A stretch of 9,584 nt of DNA from Anaerolineales bacterium UBA832 (GTDB lineage Bacteria > Chloroflexota > Anaerolineae > Anaerolineales > UBA11657). Shown here one piece after another: positions 7,115-9,584 of this stretch. A program made the translations under genes and the position numbers. Location: contig DBHI01000054.1 in NCBI GenBank assembly GCA_002296125.1, positions 1 to 9,584 on the forward strand, written 5' to 3'. Position 1 is the stretch's first letter. Each line of letters opens with the position of its first letter. The notes below the pieces were generated by a model. It saw only the letters and a program-made list of their open reading frames with translations, searched no databases and was not told the origin of the DNA.

Positions 7115-8194
7115 ATGCTTGATAAACTTATTGGAATAGAAAACAGATTCGAAGAATTAACTCAACTTCTTGCTGACCCGGAAATCGCATCCGACTATAC
7201 TAAAGCGTCTGAGTATTCCCAAGAACGATCTCGCCTAGAAAAGATTGTATTGTTAGCTCGTGATTATCGCAAAACGAAACAATCCGTTTTTGATGCTGAA
7301 GCACTGCTAAATGACTCTGAACTAAGATCTATAGCTGAAGAAGAGCTAGAAACGTTGCATACTCGTGCTAACAAGCTTGAAAACCAAATTCTTCGCTTGC
7401 TTCTTCCTACCGATCCAAGAGACCAAAAAGATGTAATTGTTGAAATCAGAGCTGGTGCAGGAGGCGATGAAGCAGGCTTGTTCGCAGCCGATTTGTACCG
7501 TATGTATGCTAGGTATGCAGAAAACCGCAAATGGAAAATAGACATATTGTCTGCTAACACAAGTGGAGTAGGTGGTTACAAAGAAGTTATAGTCTCCATA
7601 GCTGGCAAGGGAGCATACTCCAGGCTTAAATACGAATCAGGTGTACATAGGGTGCAACGCGTTCCTGACACTGAAACACAAGGTCGCATACATACCTCCA
7701 CGTCTACTGTAGCTGTAATGGCTGAAGCAGATGACATCGAAATAAAAATTCCTGATGGTGACATAAAAATGGAGGTCTACAGAGCTGGCGGAGCTGGAGG
7801 ACAAAGTGTTCAAAAAAATTCTACTGCAGTAAGGTTGACCCACAAGCCGTCTGGCTTAGTAGTCCAATGCCAAGACGAACGTTCGCAATTACAAAACAGA
7901 CTAAGAGCAATGTCTGTTTTACGAGCACGGTTATACGAACAAGAGCTAGACAAGAGAAGAAACGAACAAGACGCTAACAGAAAAGCTCAGGTTGGTACAG
8001 GTGATAGAAGTGAAAAAATCAGAACTTACAACTACCCACAAAACCGTGTAACTGATCATAGAATTAACATTACCTCACACAATCTAGAAGGAGTGCTCAA
8101 TGGCAGCATCGATGAGTTTGTTGATGAACTAACTAGTAGAGAGGAGGCTGAAAAACTTTCTGCTTCTGGATTAAACAAAACACCTGCTAAATAA
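7115..8194 (+). CDS. prfA: Peptide chain release factor 1 (RF1)
   Basis: Terminates translation at UAA and UAG, entering the ribosomal A site and triggering peptide release. The 359 residues are the usual RF1 length. The codon-recognition tripeptide of RF1 (PxT) is present as P184-D185-T186 in RVPDTETQGRIHTSTST, where RF2 would have SPF. The catalytic GGQ is G228-G229-Q230 within GAGGQSVQKNSTAVRLTH, and VVQCQDERSQLQNR follows. The N-terminal half is the charged helical domain typical of the family, and GAGGDEAGLFAADLYRMY opens the core. The GGQSVQKNSTAVR segment differs from the proteobacterial GGQHVNTTDSA form and is a lineage feature. The next gene, prmC, encodes the enzyme that methylates Q230, and starts 4 bases after the stop. 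The ATG has no Shine-Dalgarno site. Confidence 0.96.
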   Translation: MLDKLIGIENRFEELTQLLADPEIASDYTKASEYSQERSRLEKIVLLARDYRKTKQSVFDAEALLNDSELRSIAEEELETLHTRANKLENQILRLLLPTDPRDQKDVIVEIRAGAGGDEAGLFAADLYRMYARYAENRKWKIDILSANTSGVGGYKEVIVSIAGKGAYSRLKYESGVHRVQRVPDTETQGRIHTSTSTVAVMAEADDIEIKIPDGDIKMEVYRAGGAGGQSVQKNSTAVRLTHKPSGLVVQCQDERSQLQNRLRAMSVLRARLYEQELDKRRNEQDANRKAQVGTGDRSEKIRTYNYPQNRVTDHRINITSHNLEGVLNGSIDEFVDELTSREEAEKLSASGLNKTPAK

Positions 8195-8198
8195 TTCA

Positions 8199-9035
8199 AT
8201 GAATCACAAATACAACGTATTAGAAGCTATTGATGCTGGCGTTTCTCTTTTAGAACGCACTGACAACCCTCGTCTTGAATCTGAGGTTTTGTTAAGCCAT
8301 ATCTTAAACGTTCCTCGCTCCTGGTTAATAGCTCACCCTTCTAAACCTTTAAGTTTAACAAACCAAACTCAATTCATTAATATTGTTAACCGCCGAAAAG
8401 AAGGTCTACCTTTGCCTTACTTGTTGGGTCATTGGGAGTTTTTTGGTCTAGATTTTCTGGTCGACAAGCATGTACTTATTCCTCGGCCAGAAACCGAGCT
8501 TCTAGTTGAAATAGCTATTTCTATATCTAACAAACTCAAAAGACCTCTTGTTGCCGACATCGGAACTGGGAGTGGAAACATAGCTGTTTCTTTAGCATAC
8601 AAAGTGCCTAAAGCACTCTTAATCGCTTCTGACATATCATTCAACGCTCTGCTCTTAGCAAAAACAAATTCATTAAAACACAAAACATCAAGGCAAATTC
8701 AATTTGTACAAGCTGATCTTTTAAAGGGACTACCTAAAGTGGACATTATTTGTGCAAACTTACCATATCTTACAACCCACGAAACCTTTACCTTAGAAGT
8801 AGGCCTAAATGAACCACATCTAGCTCTTAACGGAGGACACAACGGTCTAAAATACATCAAACAGACAATTATCACTGCTAAATCTCACCTACGCGAACAT
8901 GGCACACTACTTCTAGAGTTTGGTGATAACCTTGAAACAATTATGCAAATTGTTGCACGTTGCTTTGCAGACGCAAAACTAACAACTCATTACGACCTTG
9001 CTCGAAGACCTCGCATCTTACAGGTTTCAACCTAA
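8199..9035 (+). CDS. prmC: Release-factor glutamine methyltransferase PrmC
   Basis: N5-glutamine methyltransferase that uses SAM to methylate the GGQ glutamine of RF1 and RF2, here Q230 of the adjacent prfA product, which raises termination efficiency. The 278-residue protein has the N-terminal helical substrate-binding domain (about 1-90, SEVLLSHILNV and a PYLLGHWEFFG segment), then GxGxG-type SAM motif DIGTGSG (120-126) and an acidic SAM-contact region around ASDIS. The catalytic-site motif is NLPY (187-190) in CANLPYLTTHE; E. coli PrmC has NPPY. The LPYL reading is seen in other bacteria as far as I recall, so it does not argue against function. EPHLALNGGHNGL (about 207-219) is another family signature. 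It follows prfA by 4 bases with no Shine-Dalgarno site, so reinitiation is likely. Confidence 0.95.
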   Translation: MNHKYNVLEAIDAGVSLLERTDNPRLESEVLLSHILNVPRSWLIAHPSKPLSLTNQTQFINIVNRRKEGLPLPYLLGHWEFFGLDFLVDKHVLIPRPETELLVEIAISISNKLKRPLVADIGTGSGNIAVSLAYKVPKALLIASDISFNALLLAKTNSLKHKTSRQIQFVQADLLKGLPKVDIICANLPYLTTHETFTLEVGLNEPHLALNGGHNGLKYIKQTIITAKSHLREHGTLLLEFGDNLETIMQIVARCFADAKLTTHYDLARRPRILQVST

Positions 9036-9063
9036 CTGTTTTTAACTACAAATCATTTCTAAT

Positions 9064-9584
9064 ATGTCTTGTCAAACCATACTTACCTCAAACAAACAGT
9101 CCATCTCAATAGCTGCTAGCGCCCTTAAGTTAGGCGGGACAGTTGCATTTCCTACAGATACAGTGTATGGAGTAGGCGCTATTTTTTCATTTCCAAATAG
9201 TGTTGATCAACTGTACAAGATCAAATCTCGTCCTTATGACAAAGCAATTCCCGTGCTTGTAAGCAGCGTCTCGCAACTAGATCTTCTTGCGAAGAACATT
9301 TCAACTACAACCAAGTTATTAATTCAACACTTTTGGCCTGGAGCACTTACTATAGTTATACATAAACATCCTTCAGTCAACAATGTTGTTGCTCCTGACT
9401 CCACAATAGCTGTAAGGATGCCTAACCACTTGTGGTTACTTAACCTAATAGAAGCATCTGGTCCTTTGGCAGTCACTAGCGCAAACAAATCCAAAAAGTC
9501 AGCAACAAACAGCTACAAAACAGTACGCCATTCCATTGGCAATAACATTGATTTGCTTGTTAAAACAACTTCCCACAAAACTTT
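9064..9584 (+). CDS. tsaC: TsaC/Sua5-family threonylcarbamoyl-AMP synthase (partial, C-terminus outside window)
   Basis: Makes L-threonylcarbamoyl-AMP from threonine, bicarbonate and ATP, the first step of the t6A37 modification of ANN-decoding tRNAs. The TsaB/D/E proteins then complete the modification. My translation runs 173 codons from ATG 9064 to the right edge with no stop, near the whole length of a short YrdC-only protein. Family motifs are FPTDTVYG (29-36), KIKSRP (52-57), HFWPGALT (89-96), RMP (118-120) and TSANKS (138-143). The usual Gly after SANxS is replaced by Lys. Whether a C-terminal Sua5 domain follows cannot be seen. It follows prmC by 28 bases, and no Shine-Dalgarno site or clear promoter is present. 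Grouping with prfA and prmC is common in bacteria. Confidence 0.93.
   Translation, partial: MSCQTILTSNKQSISIAASALKLGGTVAFPTDTVYGVGAIFSFPNSVDQLYKIKSRPYDKAIPVLVSSVSQLDLLAKNISTTTKLLIQHFWPGALTIVIHKHPSVNNVVAPDSTIAVRMPNHLWLLNLIEASGPLAVTSANKSKKSATNSYKTVRHSIGNNIDLLVKTTSHKT

Noticed and set aside
7070..9043. A 12-base direct repeat, CTAACTGTTTTT, at 7070-7081 and 9032-9043.
   Set aside because: A single pair of 12-base matches is expected by chance in an AT-rich window of this size; neither copy has a partner or hairpin.
1..9584. Mobile elements, CRISPR arrays, tRNA or rRNA genes.
   Set aside because: No direct-repeat arrays, transposase motifs, terminal inverted repeats or cloverleaf-like sequence were seen; almost all of the window is accounted for by intact genes.

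Overview
The window is AT-rich bacterial DNA, densely coded, with eight genes and no gene-free stretch longer than about 105 bases. The best guess for the source is a member of the Chloroflexota, probably Anaerolineae-like. This is inferred from the style of several proteins: a sortase with a VVQGDGWEQL...GVGQHIG...LSAHND core, an RF1 with GGQSVQK after the GGQ motif, a PrmC with NLPY instead of NPPY, and a secreted protein combining a jelly-roll, a LysM and an SdrD-B-like domain. No rRNA or other decisive marker is present, so the phylum is a moderate-confidence inference.

Layout. Bases 1-1496 (minus strand) hold the first 498 codons of a secreted, membrane-anchored surface protein that runs off the left edge. 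A divergent promoter region of 103 bases (1497-1599) separates it from a plus-strand run that fills the rest of the window. The first block is uvrC (nucleotide excision repair), murJ (lipid II flippase, GTGA overlap with uvrC), a class I SAM methyltransferase (11-base overlap with murJ) and a membrane-anchored sortase (4-base gap). This tight packing suggests one transcript. After a gap of 93 bases come a 69-residue basic single-span membrane protein (TTG start), then prfA (RF1), prmC (the methyltransferase that modifies the RF1 GGQ glutamine) and tsaC (YrdC/Sua5 domain, tRNA t6A synthesis), which runs off the right edge.

How the genes work together. prfA and prmC are an enzyme-substrate pair. 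With tsaC they form a translation-fidelity cluster that is often conserved in bacteria. murJ and the sortase belong to cell-envelope assembly, and the divergent surface protein is an envelope protein by its LysM domain, but it shows no sorting signal for the sortase in the visible part. uvrC sits upstream of the envelope genes without an obvious functional link.

Expression signals. The two divergent genes each have an extended -10 element (TGCTATAAT and TGCTACAAT) so close to the start codon that their mRNAs should be leaderless or nearly so, and neither has a Shine-Dalgarno sequence. Within the first operon, murJ (AAGGA) and the sortase (GAGGA) do have one. The window looks mainly like housekeeping DNA. 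I did not find a clear new defence, mobile or regulatory system. The most open questions are the divergent promoter region, the surface protein, the substrate of the sortase and the small membrane protein.
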